Shown here piece by piece: positions 35,501 through 47,202 of a DNA stretch of 64,000 bases (positions are counted from its first letter, which is position 1; each line of letters begins with the position of its first letter). Source of the stretch: Allolobophora icterica (taxonomy: Eukaryota > Annelida > Clitellata > Crassiclitellata > Lumbricidae); the NCBI GenBank assembly GCA_963556255.1, contig OY744616.1, positions 7,746,827 to 7,810,826 on the forward strand, read 5' to 3'. The notes under the pieces are model-generated. The model was not told the DNA's origin and searched no databases. It saw nothing but the letters and a program-made list of their open reading frames with translations. Made by a program: the position numbers and the translations under genes.

Positions 35501-38500
35501 TCTGAGCAACTTAAAACCTTGTTATGTTATGTTATGTTATGTTAAGCACAGCTCGAATTAAATGTGTCTATTAAATCCGACACAGTTGGACATTTTTTAG
35601 CCATCTGTACAGTTGGCATGCTGTGGAAAAACGATCGTAACTAAGGCTTACTAAATGTGGACACGATAATATTTAACGAATATAACGTTTAAATACTAAA
35701 GGAATAATTATGTCAGCTATCTTTTCGGTGGTATAACTCTGGGCTATACAAAGTTTGTGGATAAAATCCAATTTTATCTATAACGCCGTAATGGTCGCGT
35801 GCAAGGCATAATCCGACGTCCGCATCCAAGCATAACGGCATGTCTAAAGGTTCCTGCTTTCGAAACCTCGAGATTGGTCTTGGCGTTAGTGAAGCGTGAC
35901 GTTTTTCTTTAAATCCAAAGCTTCCTACTTTCGTTACATCGACATTGGCCTGCCCTAGAGGCATAGACGTGACAGCCACCACCATTTTTTTGTTTTGAAT
36001 TAGTTCAAGGCACGACCACCGACGGCGGTGTATTCTTGCATACATACCGGCACCTGTCGCAATGCTGGCTTGATTCAAGCAAGGAAGCTGCCAATCTTCT
36101 TTGTCTGCTGCAGTACCAAATATAATACATTCGTTATACATACATAATAAATACATAGGCCTAATACATACACAGTACATGCATGACTAACCGAACAATT
36201 CCTCGTACAGAGAACACACTGATGTATATGACGTAATGTGAATCTCCGAAATTTCTCAGCGCCACACAAAAGTCACTGAGACCAGCTCAAAGGCACCAGT
36301 ACATAAATGTAATGGGAGAGTGTTCCAATTGCAAAGGATAGTCTAACTGCTCTAACATTCATTCATTCATTCGAAGATTTATATAGCGCCCCTTCAAGGG
36401 AACTACTCAGAGGCGCTCCCGACACCAGCACGAGAAGGCAGATATCGGCCTCGAGCCAGCGAGCCAACGGATATGCGGAAGTGTGTCACCTGCATTTTGC
36501 TAACGGTGCAATAGAAGTCATGTGTCAGTCATTGTGTCAGTCATTGTGTCAGTCATTGTGTCAGTCATTGTGTCAGTCATTGTGTCAGTCATTGTGTCAG
36601 TCATTGTGTCGGTCATTGTGTCAGTCATTGTGTCGGTCATTGTGTCAGTCATTGTGTCAGTCATTGTGTCAGTCATTGTGTCAGTCATTGTGTCAGTCAT
36701 TGTGTCAGTCATTGTGACAGTCATTGTGTCAGTCATTGTGTCAGTCATTGTGTCAGTCATTGTGTCAGTCATTGTGTCAGTCATTGTGTCGGTCATTATG
36801 TCAGTCAATGTGTCAGTCATTGTGACAGTCATTGTGTCAGTCACTGTGTCAGTCATTGTGTCAGTCATTGTATTAGTCATTGTGTCAGTCAATGTGTTTC
36901 AATCATTGTGACAGTCATTGTGTCAGTCATTGTGTCAGTCATTGTGTCAGTCATTGTATCAGTCATTGTATTAGTCATTGTAATAACCTTTCTTCTGATC
37001 TGCGCGTACTTTTAACTAGGGACTCTGCAGACACCTTTCACAAGCATCTGAAACTGTTCTTTATGGCCGGAGTTGGGCTGGGAGCGTTTCTGAGTAGGTA
37101 TCTTGGATGGGTGCTATAATACGTCTTCTGAGTGAATGACTTAATTACATTATATTCTAATGTATTTCTTTAGAATTACATTAGAATTGATTCGATCACA
37201 TTATATCAGTATAAGTCATTGAAAGTCATTGTGCAGCACATATTTGCAAGTAATTGTATTCGCTGGTTGGAATATATTACACAAGATCACACCAAACTAG
37301 ATGAGACTCGAAGTAGCAGAGCAGTTACTCATCCTGACCTTTTGACCTCTTTCGTTCGACGGAAGGTCTTTCGGGCAAAATATCTGAATATATATGCCCC
37401 GAGGAATCGCGAGATAGCGAAAGTTGACTCAGGGCAACAGATGCTTCTGCTGGCGTCAAGTATTCTGCATCAATACACACACACACACACACATCGGAAA
37501 CATATATATAAGGAAATCGATATGCGCTATGCATTTATTGAGCGCCTATATCTAAGGACCGAGCACCAATCGATGTCGCTTATCAATTGAGAAAGATTTC
37601 CTGCTAAGTCTCTACACAGTATAACCTCTTAGGGAAAGCTGAAACCCGTACTCGCCAAGTAACAAGGCGAGCGCTCTAACCATTCGGCTAGCGTGCTCCA
37701 CAAGAGGTTGAATAAATTAGTTGCCAATACGACAAGAACGTTTAATGCAAACTTTTAAAATTAGGCTATCTATAGGTGACGGTCATTTTAAAACCAAGTA
37801 GCCAATCATCCAATTACCTGTTCACCCTCCTGTCCATCCATACTTCTACCCGGTTGTTACTTAGTTCATCCCATCCTATATCTGTATATCCATCCATCTA
37901 TCCATCTATCCGTCTATCCATACATCCATCGATCCATCCATCGAATCCATCCATCCATCCATCCATCCATCCATCCATCCATCCATCCATCCATCCATCC
38001 ATCCATCCATCCATCCATCCATCCATCCATCCATCCATCCATCCATCCATCCATCCATCCATCCATCCAGCCATCCATCCATCCATCCATCCATCCATCC
38101 ATCCATCCATCCATCCATCCATCCATCCATCCATCCATCCATCCATCCATCCAGCAACCAACATGAATGCATACACACACACATACATTCATGTATGCAC
38201 ACATGCATGCACGTATACATATTTACAAACATAAATACACGCATACATACATGCATACATACATACATACATACATACATACATACATACACACGTACCT
38301 ACATATATAGGCCTATATGCACGTACACACATGCCAAAATATGTTTTATATAAATACATACACATCCATATATATATAATATTCACAATTTATTATTAAT
38401 ATATGATTACCGTGGTTTGTTGTTGGTTCTGCTGGTTTCGTGTGTACCTTTCTAGACGGTAACGGAGGTGGGGGCGGCTTCTTACTTGGCTTCACAGTTG

Positions 38501-41500
38501 CAGGTCCTGAACCTTTAGCAGAAATTTGAGAGATAACACTTATGATTGATGTGATTGGTGGCGATTTTACTAAACCCAATGACCTAATTGTAATTGTAAT
38601 TGTAATCGAACATCTATAAAGCGCCACTAAACGATTCAGAGGCACTCCCGACCCAAGTCAGTGCTATCACTAACAAATAAAATGGACTTCGGGCGTTTCC
38701 GGAGCAGAGGGAGAGAAAGGCCGAGGAGCTCAAGCCGTTATTCGCTACATGGTAACGCTTGGCGTAATAAAAGGCTCCAACATGTCTGCTATTATAGACC
38801 TCACACGGCATCATAGCTTGTGTTAATAGTTCCCAGTCTTTCAGGGTGAGGGACTCTTACTGAAAAGAGTCGTTCAATCCTCGGCACCTATAGATCTTAC
38901 ACTGGAGACTATAGCTGGGCCTAATTTCATTTAGGTTTCTTCCAGTTAGTTCTTTTTTTAATGACGAGCAACGTTCCTTGTATCCAACCACAGTGTTGCT
39001 CCTATTTCTACACTGCCGAAAGAAAGGGGGGATAGTTATAGGCATAAAATCAGTAGTGATGATCAGTAGTTTTCACATTTCTATTACAGAAAAGGCTGCA
39101 TAAATATTATCCTGCCGCGGCACCCGTAGAGCCGGTTACGGCACCCTCAAGTGCCGCGGCATCCAGTTTGGGAAACACTAGTTTATTTGTTGTCTATCTG
39201 TGGAGGAGAAAGAGACAATGGTAAACTGAGCACAGCTCGAAAAAATGTACCAATGATATCCGACACAGTTACATATTTATAAGCAATCCGCTGGCATGCT
39301 GTGGAAAAACGATCGAAACTAAGGCTTACTGAATGTGGACACGATAGTATTTAACGATTATAACGTTTAAATACTAAAGGAATAAGTCAGCTGTCTTTTC
39401 GGTCGTATAACTCTGGGCTTTACAAAGTTTGTGGAAACAATCCAATTTTATCTGTTACGTCGTATGGTCGCGTACAAGGCGTAAGGACGCATCCAAGCAT
39501 GACGGCATGTCTAAAGGTTCCTGCTTTCGAAACCTCGAGATTGGTCTTGGCGTAACTGAAGCGTGACGTAAATCCAAAGCTTCCTACTTTCGTTGCATCG
39601 ACATTGGCCGGCCCTAGAGGCAAATTTGTTAGCAGTCACACCATTTTTTTTGGTTTCGAAGCAAGTTCAAGCAACGGCAATCGATGGCAGTGTATTCTTG
39701 CACACATACCTGTCGCAATGCTGATAGATGACTCACGTTACCTTACTTAATATTATGCGTTGCATAAACTGATGACGTCATCTATCTTGTTGTAGATCAC
39801 TATATCATAATACTGAAGCATACTAAATTCGTATACAGGGCAATGTGGAGGGAGGAGGGATGGGGAGGGAAAAGGGAAGAAGAGGGAAAGGTAGGGAAGG
39901 AATGGGTTGCCACCACTACCACTTTGAGGGGCAAAGCAAATGCCCTTGCCAAGAGGTGAGTGAAGCCTTAAGCTTTTGTGTAAATAGCCCACCTGTGCGA
40001 CTGCCGATAACTGTGCTCGCTGCGCATGCTGTGGGAACAATTGACTTCCTGTTTGGCAGTTCAGGCTTGCTCTTGGACAAACCCGGAGACACAATGCCTT
40101 CTGCAACTTCTGTAAGAAAAGGAGACACTTCCGCATAATATAGTAGGGGAGGGAGGGGCATTTTGTCTCACGGGTATGTTGTCTCAACAATCGTGTAGAA
40201 AAAACTGTATGTTCTTTTGTACGCTGATATCGTCAGGATGTGTATACACAACATCCGGATCATTTATAAGCAACTTTGGTTAATACAGCTACAAAGGTTA
40301 GTTAGCAGGCAAAATGTCATTTTTTTCACAACCCAAAAGCATCTTCTTGCTTGTTAATGATTTTCATAGTGTTGAAAGAGTTTTTTACTTATACAAATTG
40401 TTTCTAGACCGTTATTTAGCTTAGGAACCCGCTATATTAGTACGAAATGCGCTGGAACGTTAAAGGCACTTGCTTTGCACTGGTGATGTTAACTTCAGGA
40501 ATTTTTTGCAAGGGGTATGTTGTCACAATTTGTGACAACATACCCCATGCAAGTTTAAGCTTGAGACAAAACATACCCTGTCATTGTTTGTGTCACATTT
40601 TATTGTATTATAGCAGTTTGACTGTTTAATTTGAAGGATATATGGGTCTATGATGCGTTTTTGGACTTGGGGGAACCGCACCCCACTTCTTAAACAATGC
40701 CAATAAATATTTTGATCATCCTACCATCTCAGTATTTCTCGACCCCAGTCACTTGTCATCTCAAGTTCTCCAACCGAGCCATATCCAACACAACACCACG
40801 CCTCTGTCTGGAATGATCTCCCCATGGATTCCTCTATATTCCTCAGATTTTCAGTTCCGTCATCATAATTGCAACACGTCCTTCATTCCCCCTCATATTC
40901 CTCTATTTTTCACCCCTAAGGCTTTCCACTTAAAACTGAAGTCTCACATTTTCAAGTAGGCCTACTCCTACCCTAACTCGTCAGATCCTCCGCCTTCAAA
41001 TTCTTCTCGCCCTAAACTATATCTGCCTTAACAGCGGCTCTGCCTCCTTTCTTGATATGGCCCTCTGGAAACCGGACTCGGACCTCCTTGGGACTACTCT
41101 CTGAAAACCTTTTCCTCTGATTTGATATGGCCTTTTAGAAACCGGGCTCGGACCTGTTTTGGACTACCTCTGGAAACTCCCTCTGATTTGACGTAGCGTT
41201 CGTGAATAGGATGGTGCCCTGCTCTTGGCCTTCTATTGGCGATTTAGTTCATCAGTTAAAAAATCGTATAGGGAGTTATGGACCCACACTCATATTGTCG
41301 GCCTTGATATGACTCCTCACCCCTCAGTCCCCTCACAATCTCAGAATCAGTAACTGTCCTGGTTAAACATATCCGAGCCAGCTAGCTGAAGACAGCTCCC
41401 TCCGTTACATAATATAAGCATTTAAGACGTCGTTGATCTTGATTTATACACGTCGTGTTCCGATTTTGCTGATAGGGAAAATGTAGTTCAGAAGTAGAAT

Positions 41501-44500
41501 TCTTGTCAACGACTCTAACTGTTAGCATACTTTGTAGTATTTTGTAGTTGACATAATCTGTTTCTTGTTGTCAGTTGACAGGTTTTATTATATATAGTCG
41601 GATTAGACTATTTATAATTGATTTTGAATATTCCTACAATATTTAGTTTTATTTTTCAGTGTCAAATGTTACTTGTGACAACATGCCCCCATCTGCGAGA
41701 CAACATACCCCGATGTTGGGGTAAGTTGTCACATGTTGGGGCTCATGTTTAAACTATTTTATTAAATAGTGCGTTTTAATATTTTGTCATTATTTTTCAT
41801 TTACTATATCAAGGAATGGTATACCTCCCCGGTACATTAATAGGATTTGTAACAACTTTATTTACGCAGTGTACATAACGAAAAAAGTAAAAATTGAGAC
41901 AACATGCCCCTCCCTCCCCTACATAATAGAAACAGTTAGGCCTACTTATAATATACATACACTGACTGGCTGAGAAGCTGACTGGCTGGCTGATTGATTG
42001 GTTGGTTTATTTGTGGGTTGATTGATTCATTGATTGAACTAAGAATCAACGAAACTATTAAATGCAATCATTTTTTACCTAGTCTTGCACGGCCCGAAAA
42101 CGGCTGTGACGAAGTTGCCGCTCCATGTTGGTTGTATTGCTTGAGAATAGAGTTGCTTACCTGATGAATATGAATCACGGTTGTAGAAAGTAAAAGCACG
42201 CATACAAGAGATCATCTCTCTAGTGAACCTGGCTCTTCATACGTCTTCCTACGTACAGTTAACCACTGTTAGGGTTTAAAAGGACTCAAGTTGACTGCGG
42301 AAATAACACGTACCTTTCAATCTAAAAAATATAATACGTAAAAGCGTAATCGCAATCTTTAACTTTCTATAACGCTATTTTATAACTAAGTGCAGGGCAC
42401 CAGCTTCTTCACAAGCGCTGCGTCTTGTCAGAGGGGTTGTCCAGAAATGTCGAAGGAAGATCCGACGGGTCATAAAAGCGAGGTCTCCGTCCGGTTGCAA
42501 GAAGACCAGAAAGAAAAAGGCGGAGAAGCTATCAAGGCGGATTCCTTCTGGGGAGAAATTTTGCCCCTGCAAGAGCTACAATTAATATATTACTATTTGA
42601 CAATTAATATATTACTATTTGACAATTAATATATTACTATTTGACAATTAATATATTACTATTTGACAATTAATATATTTTGCTATTTGACAATTACTCT
42701 ATTACTATTTGACAATTAATATATTACTATTTGACAATTACTCTATTACTATTTGACAATTAATATATTACTATTTGACAATTAATATATTACTATTTGA
42801 CAATCACTCTATTACTATTTGACAATTAATATATTACTATTTGACAATTACTCTATTACTATTTGACAATTAATATATTACTATTTGACAATTACTCTAA
42901 TACTATTTGACAATTAATATATTACTATTTGACAATTACTCTATTACTATTTGACAATTAATATATTACTATTTGACAATTACTCTATTACTATTTGACA
43001 ATTAATATATTACTATTTGACAATTAATATATTACTATTTGACAATTAATATATTACTATTTGACAATTAATATATTACTATTTGACAATTAATATATTA
43101 CTATTTGACAATTAATATATTACTATTTGACAATTAATATATTACTATTTGACAATTAATATATTACTATTTAACAATTACTCTATTACTATTTGACAAT
43201 TAATATATTACTATTTGACAATTAATATATTACTATTTGACAATTAATATATTACTATTTGACAATTAATATATTACTATTTGACAATTAATATATTACT
43301 ATTTGACAATCACTCTATTACTATTTGACAATTAATATATTACTATTTGACAATTAATATATTACTATTTGACAATTACTCTATTACTATTTGACAATTA
43401 ATCTATTACTATTTGACAATTACTCTATTACTATTTGACAATTAATATATTACTATTTGACAATTAATATATTACTATTTGACAATTAATATATTACTAT
43501 TTGACAATTAATATATTACTATTTGACAATTAATATATTACTATTTGACAATTAATATATTACTATTTGACAATTAATATATTACTATTTGACAATTACT
43601 CTATTACAATTTGACAATTAATATATTACTATTTGACAATCACTCTATTACTATTTGACAATTAATATATTACTATTTGACAATTAATATATTACTATTT
43701 GACAATTACTCTATTACTATTTGACAATTAATATATTACTATTTGACAATTACTCTATTGCTATTTGACAATTAATATATTACTATTTGACAATTACTCT
43801 ATTACTATTTGACAATTAATATATTACTATTTGACAATTAATATATTACTATTTGACAATTAATATATTACTATTTGACAATTAATATATTACTATTTGA
43901 CAATTAATATATTACTATTTGACAATTAATATATTACTATTTGACAATTAATATATTACTATTTGACAATTAATATATTACTATTTGACAATTACTCTAT
44001 TACTATTTGACAATTACTCTATTACTGTATTCGATAAATTCGGTAGGTGGCGGCTCGCCATGTTTATACCGGTTAAACAAGGCAGTGATATTTATCTTGC
44101 GTTTGATCTGGGGGCCTGGGTGTCTCCCAAGTGCCTAAGGCTCAACTGGAATAAGACCAAAGTACATTTGGTTTGGTATCTCTGAACAACTTGCAAAATA
44201 TAATTTTGACGCTTAAACTGTGGAGTTTCCCTGGACTACTTTCTCTTCCTCTGTTCGGGTCCTTTGTGTCACCATGAACCAGGAGCTCACTTTTTCAAGA
44301 CATTAATTTGCTCTGTCGAGACTGTTATTATCGGTTGTGTCAGCTTATGGAGGTATCTCACTCCTTGACCCCTGCAGCTGTGCCCATCCTTGTCCACACC
44401 TCTGCGATCTCCCACCTTGATTACTGTGGTGCCCTTTATGATGGCCTCCCGGGGGTCCTGGTTGGTTGTCTTAACCGGATGTCACATTCACCGTGCTGAT

Positions 44501-46019
44501 GAATGTGACATCCCATATTTGACCAAGTTTCAACGTAATAATAATAATAATAGCTACACTACAACTAGAGAGCGAAATATGTTTAAACTCACGGTGACTT
44601 CGGATTGGACGGATGTTCCATGATTTCCTCGTACAGGCTGAACGGAATCTCTTCCACGGAATCGTCGTAGGTGGAGAATCTGGTTGGATCCTTTGGCGGC
44701 CTTTCCCCGCGCCACTCCACGGGCAGAACCCTGATCTTTGTCCTCAACGGAAGATGAAACGCAGTCCCAACCCTATCACCGAAAATCTTACACGCAAGAA
44801 CACACGGTTCATCCTTGATGTAAGCGTCAAGCGACAGAGACTCACTTTCCACTGTGCTGTCCACATCACTGAATAACTGAACGCTGATGGGAAAAGGTTG
44901 TCTCTCCAGTAAGTCAAGCTTCAGCTGCGATTTGCTGCGGTTGCATACGAATTTGCCCCTGTTGGTAACCGGTATAAGAAAGTACCTATCTGGACTATGA
45001 GCAAGAATCCAATTGACGGATCTTCTGGTGTAGAACACCAGATAGTCTCCTGGGCGAATCAGATGGTTCTGAAGGAACCCCGACTGTTCCTTCCAGCTGA
45101 CAACACGAGTCACTGATGGATACTTAAAGGTACTCATCTCTAGAAGTGACGACAGCGTGTACGTCTTATAGATACTTGGTTTCTGCTGGTAAGTTTCATC
45201 GCGCGGTGACAGCACGATGCCACAGTCGATGGGCACTAGGAACGGATCTGTAACCGCAAAATCCGAACTGTACTCGCCCTGCTGTAGCCGAGACACCTGT
45301 ACCTGAACCAGGGGCTTGCTTAGCTGCAACGTTCCGCTGTAATCCCGAGGGATGCCTTTCAAGGAAATCGGCTTGCACTTGACCGACGGGTCGAGTTTCA
45401 GCCTCCTCTCGACGAGAGCAATGTCGATCAGTTCCTGTAACGTGTACGACTTTGGGTCGGTCAATTCCAGGAACTGTCCTGCATCTGTTGCGGGCAAACG
45501 AATCAGCTGTTTAGTGCTTTGTACCTTGCACTCGAGGACCAGATTCTGATCGTCGTCCCGTGTCTTCCGTACTAGAGTCAGTTCATCGTTCTTCTTAAAT
45601 GCAGGTCGTTTCAAAGCATCGCCATCGACGACGGAACCTGATTTATTGGTATCGTCGGTCTTACACTTTACCACCAGAGGCCACGCCTTGATGACTTCCG
45701 CGATCGTCGGGTAGACGAGCGGTTTCTCACTCCTGCTGAGGACGTGAAACCTCAAGTCGTCATTCATCGTAGACATTGAAATCCTTTGTTTGGTACCAGA
45801 AGTGGGCTGAGCAAATTCCAGCGTGACCGTCAGGGGGTAAACGACCCGGTAGAGCTCCAACAGTTCTCCGTTGGATATCTCCAGACTGCTTGGGGTGTAT
45901 GAATCGTAGAATCCTTCCTTGACTCTGGCAAAATGACGTAGAGTGAACTTCGTAACGAATTCTTCCAGGGTCATGTTCAAGTCTGCCTCGACCTTGTCGG
46001 CTGAATGTTTTTTGGCCAT
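32542..46019 (-). CDS. THEMIS-like double-CABIT, Pro-rich, SAM adaptor, gene 1 (620 aa)
   Basis: Exons in coding order are 46019-44593, 38538-38411, 36107-36048 and 32789-32542 (1863 nt; phases 2, 1, 1; stop TAA). The exon-1 donor is gtgagt, and the SAM-exon acceptor is preceded by a pyrimidine/GT tract. Residues 1-475 form two CABIT modules: LEEFVTKF near the start, [36 protein letters not shown], then FHLPLRTKI and [12 protein letters not shown], which parallel THEMIS in order. Residues 476-518 are proline-rich with PPLPSR (500-505), a PxxPxR SH3 ligand. Residues 540-620 are a SAM domain ([17 protein letters not shown] ... [13 protein letters not shown]). THEMIS proteins bind GRB2 through such a motif and tune SHP-1/ERK signalling; a cytoplasmic receptor-signalling adaptor role is inferred. 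Exons 2 and 3 are less certain than 1 and 4: exon 2 has a weak acceptor, and exon 3 (19 residues) lacks the paralogues' YID motif. Confidence 0.8.
32875..33074. mobile_element. MITE (hAT-like) in intron 3 of THEMIS-like gene 1
   Basis: Ends are inverted: left 'ggctcgaagtggga', right 'tcccacttcgagccctgg'. The flanks 'acttcgac' (32867-32874) and 'acttcgta' (33075-33082) match at 7 of 8 bases, as expected for a slightly mutated hAT target duplication. The interior has repeated 'gccggtatgg' motifs and no transposase. Confidence 0.65.
33083..33240 (-). repeat. LINE 3'-end fragment
   Basis: Reverse complement of the common 3' end ('ataaagtgcctcgctta', 'cattcacgagcgctgcgtca'). Confidence 0.5.
33425..33519 (+). 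tRNA. tRNA-Met (CAT, elongator), 22-nt intron, third copy
   Basis: Same exonic body and 22-nt intron ('atccaaagcgaagagttgag'). The acceptor 3' strand CATGGGC has one mismatch (A opposite G6). A T-run follows at 33523. It lies inside intron 3 of THEMIS-like gene 1, antisense to that gene. Confidence 0.82.
33600..33745. repeat. (ATGT)n degenerate microsatellite
   Basis: TATGTATGT units with drift. Confidence 0.85.
33748..36060. repeat. segmental duplication, copy 1 (interrupted by a LINE)
   Basis: Sequence from 'agacctcacacgggagacta' to about 34165, and from 35545 to about 36060, matches 38795-39720 with scattered substitutions and small indels. This copy contains most of the gene-1 exon at 36048-36107 and is split by the 34166-35544 LINE insert. 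The 'tgccgcggcatccagtttgg' stretch with 'gaaacagtgg' resembles a hAT terminus, so part of the unit is itself a transposon remnant. Confidence 0.85.
34166..35544 (+). mobile_element. CR1-like LINE, 5'-truncated, with reverse-transcriptase domain
   Basis: Plus-strand frames encode [19 protein letters not shown], then [43 protein letters not shown] (the catalytic F/YADD box, about 34650), [27 protein letters not shown] and [12 protein letters not shown]. All are in CR1-group order. Frame changes near 34285 and 34840 and a stop at 35246-35248 show it is dead. The 3' end is (GTTAT)n. The related segment at 38795-39720 lacks the insert (empty site between 'gtaaac' and 'agcacagctcg'), which fixes the borders; no long target duplication is visible. 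Confidence 0.9.
36370..36475 (+). repeat. SINE-like fragment, family A
   Basis: 'tatatagcgccccttcaagg' and 'agaggcgctcccgacaccag', after a (CATT)n run. Confidence 0.55.
36515..36990. repeat. 12-bp minisatellite 'tcagtcattgtg'
   Basis: About 38 copies with few substitutions (ggtcattgtg, acagtcattgtg). The unit is a multiple of three, so all frames stay open and produce repetitive pseudo-proteins. Confidence 0.97.
37500..37705 (-). repeat. tRNA-derived SINE, family B
   Basis: Minus-strand head 'tagccgaatggttagagcg' and 'cttgttacttggcgagtacg', with the body matching other copies. It is preceded by a (CA)n/(TA)n patch. Confidence 0.7.
37870..38155. repeat. (ATCC)n microsatellite
   Basis: Nearly perfect from 37948 to 38152. 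The adjacent 38165-38300 region is (ACAT)n. Confidence 0.97.
38585..38760 (+). repeat. SINE-like repeat, family A
   Basis: 'ataaagcgccactaaacgat', 'aggcactcccgacccaagtc' and 'gacttcgggcgtttccgga' match 49105-49240 closely. Confidence 0.7.
38795..39720. repeat. segmental duplication, copy 2 (no LINE insert)
   Basis: Counterpart of 33748-36060, lying in intron 1 of THEMIS-like gene 1. It keeps only the last part of exon 3 ('cattgcgacag' followed by gtatgt) and has the pre-insertion site of the CR1-like LINE near 39228. Confidence 0.85.
40142..41920. mobile_element. TIR transposon with repeated 'gacaacataccc' motif
   Basis: Left end 'gtaggggagggaggggcatt' then 'ttgtctca'; right end is the reverse complement with one substitution (41892-41920). 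Flanks share 'ataata'. Internally, TTGTCACA/GACAACATACCCC motifs recur at about 40170-40190, 40504-40582 and 41668-41740. A perfect 17-bp inverted repeat at about 40515-40549 (ggggtatgttgtcacaa and its complement around one base) is among them. No transposase frame is seen, and a LINE 3' end is nested inside. It sits in intron 1 of THEMIS-like gene 1. Confidence 0.75.
40720..41250 (+). mobile_element. LINE 3'-end fragment nested in the TIR transposon
   Basis: 'cagtcacttgtcatctcaag', 'ttctccaaccgagccatatc' and 'gaaaccggactcggacctcc' (duplicated locally) match the 5190-5600 LINE end. Confidence 0.65.
41925..42570. other. no gene recognised; LINE 3'-end fragment at 42340-42490 (-)
   Basis: A (CTGG/GATT) patch at 41965-42040, unique-looking sequence, then a reversed LINE 3' end ('ataacgctattttataac', 'cacaagcgctgcgtcttgtc'). 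All lies within intron 1 of gene 1. Confidence 0.4.
42580..44025. repeat. 22-bp AT-rich minisatellite, about 65 copies
   Basis: Unit 'ttgacaattaatatattact' plus 'at'. Two main variants alternate irregularly: type A 'caattaatatattac' and type B 'caattactctattac' (with 'cactct' as a subtype). Units are otherwise nearly identical. Confidence 0.98.
44270..44515 (+). mobile_element. LINE reverse-transcriptase fragment
   Basis: A plus-strand frame reads [20 protein letters not shown], then [11 protein letters not shown], which corresponds to the 'xSRLDYCNALLYGLP' region of CR1/L2-type reverse transcriptases. Confidence 0.65.
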
Positions 46020-46189
46020 CCTGTAGGTCCTGTTTAAACCTTTATAAAAGCTAGTACAGTAGAGTAATGCAGCCTACAAAATGGCCTACATGCTGTGCCA
46101 GTCTGCAAGTTATTACAGCAGTAGGGCAATGTTGCTTACACAAAGGCCGAGGACACCAACCGTCGCGATAGAATTACAGCCCAAACGTG

Positions 46190-46600
46190 GAATATGAACG
46201 CGCTGTGCAATTGTAACGTGAATCGTAAAGTCCAAATTTCTAAAGCGCTACTCGAAAACGAAGCGTAGGGCACCAGCTTATCTACGAGCGCGGCACCAGA
46301 TATTCTCGCCAAGAAGAACAACGATCAATTCCTTGATTTAATCCTGAGAAGGAGTCATTGATTCGAAGAATTAGCGATTTCACTTTCGCAACCTCGACAT
46401 ATGCGTGAGGCTGGCCTGTTCTCTCCCGCGCCTGCTTTTCCACCCTCCGACAGCGTACGGTCAGTATGCTCATTCGATACCTAATTCTGCTGTCGGTCGT
46501 AGTGCGGCAGAAATCTTGAAACAGTGTTTTCTGCCCTGTAAGGAATTTGATCCCGCGAGCTTTGCGTCGACAGGCCAGCACGCTAACCACTAAACTGCTA
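46190..46600 (-). repeat. LINE 3'-end fragment (46190-46300) and SINE family C copy (46330-46600)
   Basis: 'cgtaaagtccaaatttctaa' and 'agcgctactcgaaaacgaag' are the reversed LINE end. 'ccagcacgctaaccactaaa' and 'gcccgtgaggaat'-like text match the tRNA-derived SINE at 16200-16465. Both lie just upstream of gene 1. Confidence 0.6.
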
Positions 46601-47164
46601 TCAGCAACTTGAAACGCGGCTTGCTTTGTTGTACTTTTTTATCGGCAATAAAGCTCATCTAGCTTTCTCTTTTGCAGTCGGCCCCTACACGAGTTGCAAA
46701 TGCTAGATATACGTGGTTCTGTTCTCAACACGCACGTTTTGGCACCACTAAGTTCTACAACATGTTTGCTGTACTTCTTAAGAGTCTACTTCAGTCTATC
46801 AGGTGAACGTGACTCGGTGTTAGATATAACCATACCTAGCGCATCTCAATATGAATAATAGGCCTAATAACTCAACTTATTTGTCTGGTCACAGTCAGAA
46901 GAGCATATGTGCGCTGGTGTCGGTGCTGCTAGGTTTTATTCCATATGCCGAAAATAGAAGCGTGCCTTGATTTATTTAAAATAGAAGCGTGCCTAATTTA
47001 TGTCTGTAGAATGTACAGCGTTATTTTCGGTGATATATCATTGCTATCCGTAGTTGCTTTTTTATGTGCGCGGTGTAGGTTGGCCGCCCTAAAAGACAGC
47101 CTTCATTGTTGTGCTAGAGTTTCTCTCGGCTGAGTAGTTGCAGTATGTAGGTAGGCTATCATGC

Positions 47165-47202
<38 letters not shown>

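Noticed and set aside
34166..35544. Active LINE
   Set aside because: The reverse-transcriptase frame is broken at several places, and no endonuclease or 5' region is present.
36515..36990. Repeat-protein gene from the 12-bp array
   Set aside because: The unit length is divisible by three, so several frames on both strands stay open; there is no start context or flanking coding sequence.
42580..44025. CRISPR-like array
   Set aside because: The units are contiguous 22-bp tandem repeats without unique spacers, in a eukaryotic intron.
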